From JAFGSG01 sp964626055 (GTDB lineage: Bacteria > Spirochaetota > UBA4802 > JAFGDQ01), in the NCBI GenBank assembly GCA_964626055.1, contig CAZVDF010000035.1, forward strand, positions 1-36,030: a stretch of 36,030 nt of DNA, written 5' to 3'. The notes beneath the pieces were generated by a model that saw only the letters and a list, made by a program, of their open reading frames with translations, was not told the origin of the DNA and did no database searches. Shown here in pieces: positions 7,343-15,507 of this stretch. The position numbers and the translations under genes are program-made. Each line of letters starts with the position of its first letter. The stretch's first letter is position 1.

Positions 7343-8587
7343 CTATAAAGGAACATTTGCCTGTTTAAGAAGGTTTAAAAGCTCAACCTTGTTGCCCGCG
7401 CCTGTTTTGTCGTATATATGCTCAATGTGGGTTTTTACAGTGCTTTCAGCGACGGCAAGTTTTTCAGAGATTTCCTTGTTGAGTATGCCTGTTGTAAGAA
7501 GCCTTAATACTTCGAATTCCCTTTCGGTTAATTTATATTTTTTTATAAATTCCTTGATGCCCCTGATTTCCTTTGCAATCAGAAGATATCCAGCTATATC
7601 GTTATACCTGTCGTATATTTTAGATAAATAAATGTCAGCCAGTATCTCCGTTTTATTATGTTTAAGATAAAACCTGTCATTAAAGCTCTTTTCCCCGCTG
7701 TTTATAAATGCTTTTACACTTCCTGAAACATTTTCTTTTTCAGGGATAATACTGAATATGTTTTTAATGTTTCTGTCTTTGGCCCTGAGCCCCAGAATCT
7801 CTGTGCATTTGGTGTTAATCTTTGTTATCGCTAAATCCGTATCCATCAGTATCACAATATCGCTGATATGCGAGATGATGTCATCCGTAATAATTGAAGG
7901 CAGCAGGTTAAGGAACCTGTATCTGAATACGGAATAAAATATGGCAAAAAAATACAAAGTATAGGTAGTGGGCCCTAACCGGGAAAGCTGGAATACTCCG
8001 AAATTCGGCAGTGTAAAAGCACAGGTAAAACCTGCCAGCAATGAAATAAGATACGTTGAATTAATGATCAGCGCGCGTCTTTTATCTTTGTTCAGTCTGG
8101 TTTTTCTGCGGTAAACATCTATTATGATTATTGCTCCTATAGTGTACGACGCGGTATAAACAAGATAAAACCAGAAACCAAAGCTATGGTATGCGGGTAC
8201 AAAATTCCATAGGCCGTTTTCGAAGATGAAATCCGAAAAGAGAGAATAATCTGTAAATGTTGTTATGATTACCATCGCGGCAGGTAAATAAAGCAGCAGA
8301 ATCTGCGATGCTTTTAGTTTATGTTTTGTAAAGATAAGGTTAAAATGCAGGTTTACAGCGAAAAACGGCCCGAAGAAAAAGACCGATATATAATAAATCA
8401 GAATTACATTTTCTTTAGAGCCGGCATCATACGCAATGTTAGCCCAGAAGATAAAGCCGGTAAGTGTTATGCTCAGCAAAAAGAAAAGTCTGTTTAACAG
8501 CTTCCTGCGGTCCTGAAATAGAACATAAATACCGAGTGTAAGGCAGAAGACTGATCCGACGTTCGAAATAATTGAAAAGATATTCAT
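7343..8587 (-). CDS. Membrane-bound 7TM-PAS-LuxR transcriptional regulator (cassette B)
   Basis: A 414-residue paralogue of the regulator at 3029-4300. The start is placed at the ATG at 8587, where the protein begins MNIFSIISN and matches the beginning of the paralogue; the frame remains open to a TTG at 8656 without ribosome site. About seven hydrophobic helices occupy residues 5-220, then a PAS-like stretch ('HISDIVILMDTDLAITKINTKC', 'LGLRAKDRNIKNIF') and a C-terminal LuxR/NarL domain ('KLTEREFEVLRLLTTGILNKEISEKLAVAESTVKTHIEHIYDK'). No kinase or receiver domain is present, so the sensor is joined directly to DNA binding. It is transcribed away from the lipoprotein-barrel genes at 9016-12598, the usual arrangement for a regulator of divergent targets. 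Confidence 0.82.
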   Translation of the reverse strand: MNIFSIISNVGSVFCLTLGIYVLFQDRRKLLNRLFFLLSITLTGFIFWANIAYDAGSKENVILIYYISVFFFGPFFAVNLHFNLIFTKHKLKASQILLLYLPAAMVIITTFTDYSLFSDFIFENGLWNFVPAYHSFGFWFYLVYTASYTIGAIIIIDVYRRKTRLNKDKRRALIINSTYLISLLAGFTCAFTLPNFGVFQLSRLGPTTYTLYFFAIFYSVFRYRFLNLLPSIITDDIISHISDIVILMDTDLAITKINTKCTEILGLRAKDRNIKNIFSIIPEKENVSGSVKAFINSGEKSFNDRFYLKHNKTEILADIYLSKIYDRYNDIAGYLLIAKEIRGIKEFIKKYKLTEREFEVLRLLTTGILNKEISEKLAVAESTVKTHIEHIYDKTGAGNKVELLNLLKQANVPL

Positions 8588-8716
8588 AAAATAGTTCCGA
8601 GTTATGCCAGATGTTTGTAATCTGAACCAGAGATATAAACATAATAAAAATTGCAATCAATAAAAGAAATTATAATTTCATTTTCGTATTTGAATAAGTT
8701 GTAATATTTTATAAAA

Positions 8717-8736
8717 TATCCCCCTTATGGGGGATA
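8717..8736. promoter_or_regulatory. Perfect 8-bp palindrome, TATCCCCC/GGGGGATA
   Basis: TATCCCCC (8717-8724), a TTAT loop and GGGGGATA (8729-8736) form a perfect dyad in the divergent space between the cassette B regulator and lipoprotein, about 130 bp before the regulator start. It stands out as a C/G run in very AT-rich DNA. It may be an operator or a hairpin in the regulator 5' leader. Confidence 0.4.
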
Positions 8737-8797
8737 AAAAACCCGAAAAATTTTCCTCTTATCCGCTTTTCAGCCGATGTCGTTCTTCAGATACTTT

Positions 8798-8819
8798 AAC
8801 ATCTTCTAATGAAGATGTT
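8798..8819. promoter_or_regulatory. Perfect 9-bp palindrome, AACATCTTC/GAAGATGTT
   Basis: AACATCTTC (8798-8806), TAAT and GAAGATGTT (8811-8819) form a perfect dyad near the middle of the 428-bp divergent space. No run of T follows, so a protein-binding site is more likely than a terminator. LuxR/NarL proteins commonly bind dyads of this size, which makes the divergent regulator the obvious candidate. Confidence 0.4.
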
Positions 8820-8932
8820 GTTTGATTTGGATTATTAAAAATAATTTATTAAAAATTTTTAATAGCATTTCTTCTTAAAGAATGGATTTTATTGTGAAAT
8901 GATCTGATTTTAATAATATTTATTAGCTGTTA

Positions 8933-8948
8933 AGTTTGTAACCAAACT
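8933..8948. promoter_or_regulatory. Short dyad near the cassette B lipoprotein promoter
   Basis: AGTTTG-TAAC-CAAACT, 68-83 bp before the lipoprotein start. A weaker dyad than the two further upstream, but well placed for promoter control. I could not pick a convincing -35/-10 pair nearby. Confidence 0.25.
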
Positions 8949-9015
8949 AAGTGATCATTGATTCAAAAAAAGAAAAATCTTTAGTTAACATAATTTACTA
9001 AATTTTGGAGGAAGT

Positions 9016-10710
9016 ATGCGTAATCTATTAAAAGCGCTTATTTTAATGCTAATTACAGTGCTGGCGATTATCATTACAGCCTGCGGCGGAAGCGGCAGCG
9101 ATAGCGGCGGAAACGGAACACCCGCGGGGGCGTTTACTAAGGCAGTAGCACTCTCTGCAACACCAGGCAATTTTAATTTAGGAACAAATACCCAGGCGCG
9201 AATAATGATGCTTTACCGTGCGAACGATATAAAAGGCTCAGGAATGATAAATTCAATTTCATTTAAACGCTTCTCGGCAATGACAGCCGCGATTACTTGT
9301 CCGAACATAACCGTAAGAATGGGGCATACTGATGCGACTGATCTTGAAGCGACCTTTGCCAACAATGTCGAACAGGGGCAGGGTACATTTCAGACAGTAA
9401 TAAGCAATGGAAGCCTCGCTGTTCCATCTGGCGCAGCAAACGATTATTTTACAATATCATTATCGCAGCCTTTTTATTACAACGGCGTAGATAACCTTGT
9501 AGTGGAAATTGCGCGCGCCCCCTTTACAGCAGCAATACCAGTCAGTACGCATGCCGCAGCACCGGCGTATTTCGGTATTTGCTTTCATGGCACCAGCAGT
9601 TCGGATCCGGCAGGCACGGTTTTATCACACGTTATTGACATTAAGTTCACTTTTGCGGGCGGGGACAACAAAGTCTGCTATAATACACTATCAGCAAAAG
9701 ACAGAACTGTACCATTCAGTACAGACTTAGATCATCGTAGAATGCAAATACTATATAACAAGAATGAAATTTCCGGGTCCGGGCTGATAACCGGCATAGG
9801 GTTCAAACTTAATGCGATAACTACCGCTCAAAACTATACCTATACAATGAAAATTGGACATACAACAAAATCCAACTTGAACATCCTTGCATCATGGGCC
9901 AACAATTTTAATGCAGGCAGCCCTGTTACTGTTGCAAATTCCGTGCAGTTCAATCTTCCGGCAAACGCAGTCGAATTTATCTGGCTACCGGTACCGGACG
10001 GCGCATTCACATATAATGGCACGGATAACCTTCTGATCGAACTGACAGTGGAGGGAACGCCAGCCGGTACTACAACGCTGGCTGCAGATAATATCTCAAC
10101 AGATATAAGGCTGTTATATGGCGAACCGGACAGCGCTGGTCCGTTATATACTGACACAGGTGCACATCAGATCGCGCTTCGTTTCTATGGTGGAACTATG
10201 GATGTGATCGGGGGCTTTGGGAGTACTCCCGCCTGGGCTGCCGTATTTTCCAATTCAGGCAGCGCAGGCTTACAATTCCTAGTAAGAGCGGCAGAACTTG
10301 GGACATCAGGTTCAATCAGTAAACTCGCTTTCCGGTATCACTCAGGCGTGGGATTATCCGCGGTGAATTGTCAAAGTTTTTCAGTTACGCTTGCCAGCAA
10401 CAGCACACAAAACGAGCTCGTTTCCACGGACGCGACTAATATAGCCGGAGGAACAAGTGTATATAATGGAGCTATTACCATACCTGCCGAGATTAATGAG
10501 GGAGACTGGATCGAGATCCCGCTCGCGACTCCATTCAGCTATAACGGCAAAGACAGTCTTGTGATACAGACTATCAGTTTGAATAGCACGAATATGGTCT
10601 GGTGTCAGATTTTAGATAGTGCGACATTGTATCCAAATCTCTTTAAAGCTACCGGTAACGTGGCTCCTGATCATTTTCGCGGGATGTTCAGATTCTGGGT
10701 GAATAAATAA
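9016..10710 (+). CDS. Three-repeat beta-sandwich surface lipoprotein (cassette B)
   Basis: A 564-residue lipoprotein with lipobox IITAC (Cys23) and a Gly/Ser linker like that of the cassette A lipoprotein; TTGGAGGAAG upstream is a strong ribosome site. The mature part consists of three diverged repeats of ~170-180 residues. Each begins with a line such as 'LYRANDIKGSGMINSISFKR', 'LYNKNEISGSGLITGIGFKL' or 'LVRAAELGTSGSISKLAFRY' and ends with 'PFYYNGVDNLVVEI', 'AFTYNGTDNLLIEL' or 'PFSYNGKDSLVIQT'. This pattern is known from extracellular beta-sandwich modules of Bacteroidetes and spirochaete surface proteins; their ligand is not known to me. No catalytic motif is seen. It takes the place that the SUMF1-fold lipoprotein holds in cassette A. 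An SBBP-gene remnant and then the barrel gene follow. Confidence 0.8.
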   Translation: MRNLLKALILMLITVLAIIITACGGSGSDSGGNGTPAGAFTKAVALSATPGNFNLGTNTQARIMMLYRANDIKGSGMINSISFKRFSAMTAAITCPNITVRMGHTDATDLEATFANNVEQGQGTFQTVISNGSLAVPSGAANDYFTISLSQPFYYNGVDNLVVEIARAPFTAAIPVSTHAAAPAYFGICFHGTSSSDPAGTVLSHVIDIKFTFAGGDNKVCYNTLSAKDRTVPFSTDLDHRRMQILYNKNEISGSGLITGIGFKLNAITTAQNYTYTMKIGHTTKSNLNILASWANNFNAGSPVTVANSVQFNLPANAVEFIWLPVPDGAFTYNGTDNLLIELTVEGTPAGTTTLAADNISTDIRLLYGEPDSAGPLYTDTGAHQIALRFYGGTMDVIGGFGSTPAWAAVFSNSGSAGLQFLVRAAELGTSGSISKLAFRYHSGVGLSAVNCQSFSVTLASNSTQNELVSTDATNIAGGTSVYNGAITIPAEINEGDWIEIPLATPFSYNGKDSLVIQTISLNSTNMVWCQILDSATLYPNLFKATGNVAPDHFRGMFRFWVNK

Positions 10711-10730
10711 AAAAACAAGTTGGAGGAAGC

Positions 10731-11040
10731 ATGAAATTAAAATTTAAATTTATGGTGAAGTGAGGGTAGCTGTAGATTATAACGGCAATATTTTTATGAC
10801 AGGCATAGTAGATAAAAATATCGATAACCAGACTTTAAAAGGACTTCAGGATGCGATGACAGTCAAATTCAATAATGCCGACGACAAACACAGTGGACTA
10901 AGCTTTTCGGAGGGTCAATATTTGAAAAAACTGCAGACTCTATATGTGTCGATTCCGGCGGAATTATTTATGTCATCGGATCATCTAAGTCGTCCTTGTC
11001 GAGTTGGAGTGCTTTTGTAACCACATGGTTTAACAACTGA
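10731..11040 (+). pseudogene. Frameshifted remnant of an SBBP (beta-propeller repeat) protein gene
   Basis: A decayed gene between the cassette B lipoprotein and barrel. A start with a good ribosome site (TTGGAGGAAGC, ATG at 10731) opens only ten codons (MKLKFKFMVK) before TGA. Then frame 2 reads 'VAVDYNGNIFMTG...LQDAMTVKFNNAD', which is the first half of an SBBP repeat ('DxxGNIYxTG...DAxxxK'). At about 10885-10895 the match shifts to frame 1, which reads 'TQWTKLFGGSIFEKTADSI', 'CVDSGGIIYVIGSS' and 'SAFVTTWFNN' and stops at 11040. So one internal deletion (start joined to a late repeat) and one indel explain the locus. The intact ancestor was probably another secreted or lipid-anchored propeller protein. 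The 86-codon open frame at 10760-11020 is not a real gene. Confidence 0.72.
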
Positions 11041-11080
11041 AAAGCTGCATTGGCAGCTGTTATAAAATCAGGAGGGATTA

Positions 11081-12598
11081 ATGAAGAAAAGTATATTTTT
11101 AACGGCATGGTTTGTTACAGCATCATTTTATATTTTAATATTCCAGGCATCCGGGTTTGCATGGCAGGGTAGAATGGCAGGCACGGGGGACGCCTATGGC
11201 CTTGTTGAAGATGAATCGGATTACCTGATCCATCCCGCGGCCATTGCTTCCGGGAAAGAAACGAATTTTTATGGATCATACAGATTAACATACGATTATA
11301 TTTCGCAGTGGGATAATAAAACAGGCATTCCTTCAGAAGACAAATATTATCCGTTTAAGGCTGACGGTCATGAATGGAAAAATGAAGGACTAGCAGGTTT
11401 GGCTTTCCCGGCAGGTACCGGCAGAATGGGCCTTTTTTTTGAATACATTGGCAAAAGAGGCAGTTACGATGGTGATGAAAATAATTATGGCAATATCCCT
11501 TCCGACCTCGAGTTTAACGTGGAAAATAAAGCCGATGACTTTAAACTACGCGCTATTTACGGCAGACCTTTTGGAGGAATTAAATTAGGCTGTGAACTCC
11601 AGTTCTCTCATATAGGTGAAGAAACTAATGACATCATTAATAACGGAAGAAGAAAAAATGTATTTATTATTGTCGATACAAGTCCTGCTTTTGACCTTTA
11701 TGCATATATGATTCCTTATAATTCCGATTATTATGTCTCTCAAGGCAAACTGTCAATTGAAGGCAAAACAGATATTTTAAAAAATTCCTTAAGCCTAAAG
11801 GGAGGATCTGTACTGCCTTTCGGATCTAATAATAGTTATAACTCTAAAAAAAACAATACAGACGAAGTAAGGATGCGTGGTGAGGTGCAGGGCTGGAATG
11901 TTAATTGTGATTACTGGGCAAGATTTTTTTTAAGTAAAGACATTTCGTTGCCGCTGACAGTCGGTGCCGGGCACACATATATTGAAAGAGATGGCGCAGG
12001 AGACAGCAATTATGCAACAAGAGTTAATTATAAGCACAGAACAGAAGAGACTAATGTAATAGCCGGGGGCGGGGCTGATTTTAATCTGAATAAAAGCGTA
12101 ATAATTGCTGCAGGGATTTACTACAGTTATTTGCAATCAACTCAGGATATGAATGTAAAAGACAGATTTGCAAGCGCTACAGTTACTTATGATTATCCTC
12201 ATTATCCACAAAGGAAAGAAAACCGGATCACTTTAAAAGCAATGACACAAATAAATCTTTCTCCCAATTTAGCTTTTCTCAGCGGTCTGAACGTATTCTA
12301 TGGGAAGGTAGATAACAATTATTTTTCAAAGCTTACTTCATCTAATTCGTCAGCAGCACTAATAGAGAATGATATTACAACAAAAGGCTACAATTGGGGT
12401 TGTAATATTTCTTTCGGTACTGATTACAAAACCGGTAATATAAGCATAGAACCTTTTATTAATGCCGGTTTTAATAAACTAAAAATAGATGGTAAAGGGG
12501 AATATAATGCTCCATTTATATCTTCTTATAATTCATGTATCGGCGAATCAGAAAAGACCGACTGGATCATTGGCGGGGGACTATCGGTCAGGTACTGA
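11081..12598 (+). CDS. Outer-membrane beta-barrel protein (cassette B)
   Basis: A 505-residue paralogue of the barrel at 5613-7118. TCAGGAGGGATTA precedes the ATG. After a signal peptide, the mature protein begins 'WQGRMAGTGDAYGLVEDESD' and 'LIHPAAIAS', identical or nearly so to cassette A, and ends 'ESEKTDWIIGGGLSVRY'. Between them the strands are conserved but loops differ, for example the Ser/Asn-rich stretch 'KLTSSNSSAAL'. Conserved ends and plug with variable loops are usual for surface-exposed barrels. Its repeated linkage to a regulator and a lipoprotein suggests a partner role in anchoring or exporting the lipoprotein. A PorV/FadL-like transporter role is an alternative. Confidence 0.8.
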   Translation: MKKSIFLTAWFVTASFYILIFQASGFAWQGRMAGTGDAYGLVEDESDYLIHPAAIASGKETNFYGSYRLTYDYISQWDNKTGIPSEDKYYPFKADGHEWKNEGLAGLAFPAGTGRMGLFFEYIGKRGSYDGDENNYGNIPSDLEFNVENKADDFKLRAIYGRPFGGIKLGCELQFSHIGEETNDIINNGRRKNVFIIVDTSPAFDLYAYMIPYNSDYYVSQGKLSIEGKTDILKNSLSLKGGSVLPFGSNNSYNSKKNNTDEVRMRGEVQGWNVNCDYWARFFLSKDISLPLTVGAGHTYIERDGAGDSNYATRVNYKHRTEETNVIAGGGADFNLNKSVIIAAGIYYSYLQSTQDMNVKDRFASATVTYDYPHYPQRKENRITLKAMTQINLSPNLAFLSGLNVFYGKVDNNYFSKLTSSNSSAALIENDITTKGYNWGCNISFGTDYKTGNISIEPFINAGFNKLKIDGKGEYNAPFISSYNSCIGESEKTDWIIGGGLSVRY

Positions 12599-12765
12599 TT
12601 TCATCATAAAAATCAGATTAAATAAAATGCTAATGCCTGTTAACGCGCCTTTTGTATTATAAAAATAATTATTTCAAAGCGTATACATTGATGCTTGTGT
12701 AGAGAGTATATTGGATCAAATAAAATATTAAATATTACGAATAAAAATACTATCTCCTAATAGTT

Positions 12766-12803
12766 TAAAACCGGCCTGTGGCTATCCCGCCGGTTTTGTT
12801 TTA
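12766..12803 (+). terminator. Rho-independent terminator after cassette B barrel
   Basis: AAAACCGGC (12767-12775) pairs with GCCGGTTTT (12789-12797) over a 13-nt loop and is followed by GTTTTATTATTTT. It is homologous to the hairpin after the cassette A barrel, including the CTCCTAA sequence just before it. The remaining part of 12599-12954 is AT-rich and shows no gene. Confidence 0.75.
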
Positions 12804-12954
12804 TTATTTTTAATTGATTTTTTAATCCTCATTTGACATTCTAATTATATACAAACGTGATGTTCGATTCTCTTCCAGATCGGTAGGAATCGTTATTTCC
12901 CGCGGGGTAAGCCCACTTGGGATATTATAAAATAATACATTGATAGTATAAATC

Positions 12955-14409
12955 GTGAAACCAGAAAATCTTAAAAAAATAAGCGATTGCCTGTACGAGG
13001 CCCCTGCTTCCTGCAAAGCCGGCATGCTTGTGCCCGCGCGAATTTATGCGTCCGAGGAACTCCTACGCACAATGGACGATGCCGCTTTCAGCCAGATAAC
13101 GAACGTCGCCATGCTCCCGGGTATTGTAAACTACGCCATCCTTTTACCGGACGGGCATTCGGGCTATGGCTTCCCCATAGGCGGCGTTGCAGCGACCGAT
13201 CCCGGCGAAGGCGTCATCTCCCCCGGCGGTATTGGGTTTGACATAAACTGCGGCATTCGCTTAATGGCAACCTCGCTTACGCTTGATGAAATAAAGCCGG
13301 ATATTAAAAAGCTTGTGGACGCCTTATTTGCTCATGTGCCTTCAGGTGTCGGCGCAAAAGGAATACTGAATTTGCCGGACAGAAAATTCGACGATGCAAT
13401 GATAAAAGGCGCTGCCTGGGCGGTTGAGAACGGTTACGGCAATGAAAGCGATCTTGAATTTACAGAGGAGAACGGTTGCATTAAGGATGCAGATCCGGCG
13501 TTTGTATCGCAAAAAGCGCGCGATAGAGGACGGAACCAGATCGGGACACTCGGTTCCGGAAATCACTTTCTTGAAATGCAAGTCGCGAAAAAGGAGAACA
13601 TATTTGATGAAAAGACTGCGAGGGAATTTGGAATATATCTGGATAATCAGATAATGATAATGATCCATTGCGGGAGCAGGGGATTCGGGCACCAGATCGC
13701 CACCGATTACTTACGGCAATTTCTGTCTGTAATGCAGCCAAAGTATAAATTGTCTATGCCCGACCGCGAGCTTGCCTGCGCGCCTTTTGACTCTGTCGAC
13801 GGCAGGGAATATTTCGGCGCCATGAACTGCGCAATCAACATCGCGTTCCTTAACAGGCAGCTCATCTCACACAGGATAAGAGAAGTCTTCTCGAATGTTT
13901 TTAAAAAAAGCCCGGCCGATTTAGGAATGAGACTTGTCTATGATGTGTGTCATAATACGGCAAAGCTCGAAAAGCATAAAGTGAACGGCAGTGGAAAAAT
14001 GCTTCTTGTACACCGCAAGGGCGCAACCCGTGCCTTTCCGAAAGAGACAGCGGGCATTCCCTCGCGATATAAAAGCGCCGGACAGCCGGTCATTATTGGA
14101 GGCAGCATGGAGTCCGGCTCGTATCTTCTTGCCGGATACCCGGGCGCGGAGGAAACATTCTATTCGACTGTGCACGGGAGCGGAAGAATGCTTTCGCGCA
14201 CTCAGGCTAAGAAGCAGTTCCGCGGGGATGCCCTGCAGAAGCAGATGGAAGAACGGGGAATTTATGTGCGTACGGCATCCTGCTCCGGGCTCGCGGAGGA
14301 GGCAGGCGCTGCGTACAAAAACGCGGACGATGTGGTAAGGGCTACGGAACTCGCGGGGCTCTCAAGACCGGTCGCCAAGCTTGTCCCGCTCGGGAACATA
14401 AAAGGGTAA
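12955..14409 (+). CDS. rtcB: RNA-splicing ligase RtcB
   Basis: A 484-residue RtcB: a GTP- and Mn2+-dependent ligase that joins RNA 3'-phosphate (or 2',3'-cyclic phosphate) ends to 5'-OH ends, in the cytoplasm. The family's metal and nucleotide motifs appear in order: LPDGHSGYGFPIGGVAA (about 64-80), GGIGFDINCG (91-100, with the metal-binding Asp and Cys), GTLGSGNHFLE, MIHCGSRGFGHQ, VYDVCHNTAKLEKH, LVHRKGATRAFP, GGSMESGSYLL and the STVHGSGRM block carrying the His that becomes guanylylated. Length is normal for the bacterial form. The start is GTG at 12955; the frame is closed upstream and no clear ribosome site is seen, so a leaderless transcript is possible. The archease gene follows by 7 bp, so the two form an operon. 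Confidence 0.95.
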   Translation: MKPENLKKISDCLYEAPASCKAGMLVPARIYASEELLRTMDDAAFSQITNVAMLPGIVNYAILLPDGHSGYGFPIGGVAATDPGEGVISPGGIGFDINCGIRLMATSLTLDEIKPDIKKLVDALFAHVPSGVGAKGILNLPDRKFDDAMIKGAAWAVENGYGNESDLEFTEENGCIKDADPAFVSQKARDRGRNQIGTLGSGNHFLEMQVAKKENIFDEKTAREFGIYLDNQIMIMIHCGSRGFGHQIATDYLRQFLSVMQPKYKLSMPDRELACAPFDSVDGREYFGAMNCAINIAFLNRQLISHRIREVFSNVFKKSPADLGMRLVYDVCHNTAKLEKHKVNGSGKMLLVHRKGATRAFPKETAGIPSRYKSAGQPVIIGGSMESGSYLLAGYPGAEETFYSTVHGSGRMLSRTQAKKQFRGDALQKQMEERGIYVRTASCSGLAEEAGAAYKNADDVVRATELAGLSRPVAKLVPLGNIKG

Positions 14410-14416
14410 GATCGTT

Positions 14417-14848
14417 ATGCCTTATGAAATAGTCGACGATATTACGCGCGCCGATATCGCATTCAGGATTTCCGGAACCGATTTAAACGAGCTGTTTTTT
14501 TCTGGCGCCGAAGCTCTGATTTCCGCAATACTCGAGAATCCTGAGTCCGTATCTCATAATATTGAAAAAAAATTTATTTTTAAAAATAGATCGCTGGATA
14601 TGCTTCTTTACGATTTTTTAAGCGACCTTATTTTTATAAAGGATGCGGAATCTCTTCTCCTGTTGCCTGAAGAAATTAATATTTCAAATCTGGATAATAC
14701 TTATCATTTTAACAGCTTGCTTTACGGAGAAATCATTAATTATCAAAAGCATAATCTGAAGGTAGATGTAAAGGCGGTCACTATGCACAATTTACGTATC
14801 GAAAAAACACAGACCGGCTGGGAAGCTGTTTTTGTTCTGGATTTATAA
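14417..14848 (+). CDS. Archease, RtcB activator
   Basis: A 143-residue archease, the small acidic protein that speeds RtcB guanylylation and lets it turn over many times. The conserved pieces are visible: 'YEIVDDITRADIAFRISG' at the N-terminus (with the metal-binding Asp), 'LFFSGAEAL', 'LLYDFLSDLIFIKDAE' in the middle, and 'DVKAVTMHNLRIE' followed by the terminal 'VFVLDL', where the final Asp-Leu closes the metal site. It lies directly behind rtcB. This pairing strongly supports both calls. Confidence 0.93.
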   Translation: MPYEIVDDITRADIAFRISGTDLNELFFSGAEALISAILENPESVSHNIEKKFIFKNRSLDMLLYDFLSDLIFIKDAESLLLLPEEINISNLDNTYHFNSLLYGEIINYQKHNLKVDVKAVTMHNLRIEKTQTGWEAVFVLDL

Positions 14849-14920
14849 CTCATCTCTTCGGGTTTTAAATTATTTGACAAAATGCCGCAATTCGTATTAT
14901 CATAAGGATATAATTAAGAG

Positions 14921-14990
14921 TGCGTCTCAAAACCCATCATTATAGAAAGTATTCATATGACCGTAAATTGCTTAAATAGGTTTTGGGGCA
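14921..14990. repeat. Imperfect inverted repeat upstream of 15022
   Basis: TGCGTCTCAAAACC (14921-14934) and GGTTTTGGGGCA (14979-14990) form an imperfect inverted repeat around a 44-nt interior; CAAAACC/GGTTTTG is exact. The 'GTCTCAAAA' end resembles the 'CATCTCAAAA' end of the 28-bp repeat at 26130 and 30704, so it may be a diverged member of the same small repeat family. It lies in the archease-to-15022 space. Confidence 0.3.
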
Positions 14991-15021
14991 TACTTAGAAG
15001 TATATCCACCGGAGAATATCG

Positions 15022-15507
15022 ATGAATCAACCTGGCAGCAGAATTCAGCAGGGAGCTCAAAAAAAATCTCAAAAAGAAGCCGGACATACAGAGAAGAAAG
15101 ATATTAAGCTTGAAGAAGGCACTTCCGGGGTAAGCACAGGAAGCGAAAAGATAGATGCGGCAGCGCTGGCTGTTACTGAAGAAATTGCGGAACTGCTTGC
15201 CAATGATGATATCGTTATTGCGCTTCAAAAATTCAAATCTGATTCGGAAGAAAAAAAAATAGCCTCTGAATTCGCCAATTCCCATATAGATTTTTTAAAA
15301 CAGGTTGTTGAAGGCGATTATAAAAAACAGATCGCGAGATCGGATGTGGAAATCAGGGATATGCTTTCCCACGTGAATTCAATGCTCAAGAAAAGAGACG
15401 AATATTTATTTTCTACCATCATTACCCATTGCCCTTCGCATTACCGTAATATTCAAAAAAAGTTTTACGCTAAAATTAAAAAAGAGGAAGGGAATAAAAA
15501 GGAGTAA
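15022..15507 (+). CDS. Uncharacterised small helical protein
   Basis: A 161-residue protein that I do not recognise. CCACCGGAGAATATCG gives a ribosome site before the ATG. The first ~45 residues are polar, rich in Gln, Lys and Glu, and probably disordered. Residues 46-161 are predicted by eye to be alpha-helical and charged ('IDAAALAVTEEIAELLANDDIVIALQ', 'FLKQVVEGDYKKQI', 'MLKKRDEYLFSTIITHC') with a lysine-rich tail. There is no signal peptide or membrane segment, so it is probably cytoplasmic. It stands alone: upstream are rtcB-archease and an inverted repeat, and downstream the GH57 gene converges on it. Confidence 0.7.
   Translation: MNQPGSRIQQGAQKKSQKEAGHTEKKDIKLEEGTSGVSTGSEKIDAAALAVTEEIAELLANDDIVIALQKFKSDSEEKKIASEFANSHIDFLKQVVEGDYKKQIARSDVEIRDMLSHVNSMLKKRDEYLFSTIITHCPSHYRNIQKKFYAKIKKEEGNKKE

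Noticed and set aside
10760..11020. 86-codon frame as an independent small protein
   Set aside because: Only its first half matches SBBP repeats, and the match continues in another frame past an indel, so it is part of a pseudogene.
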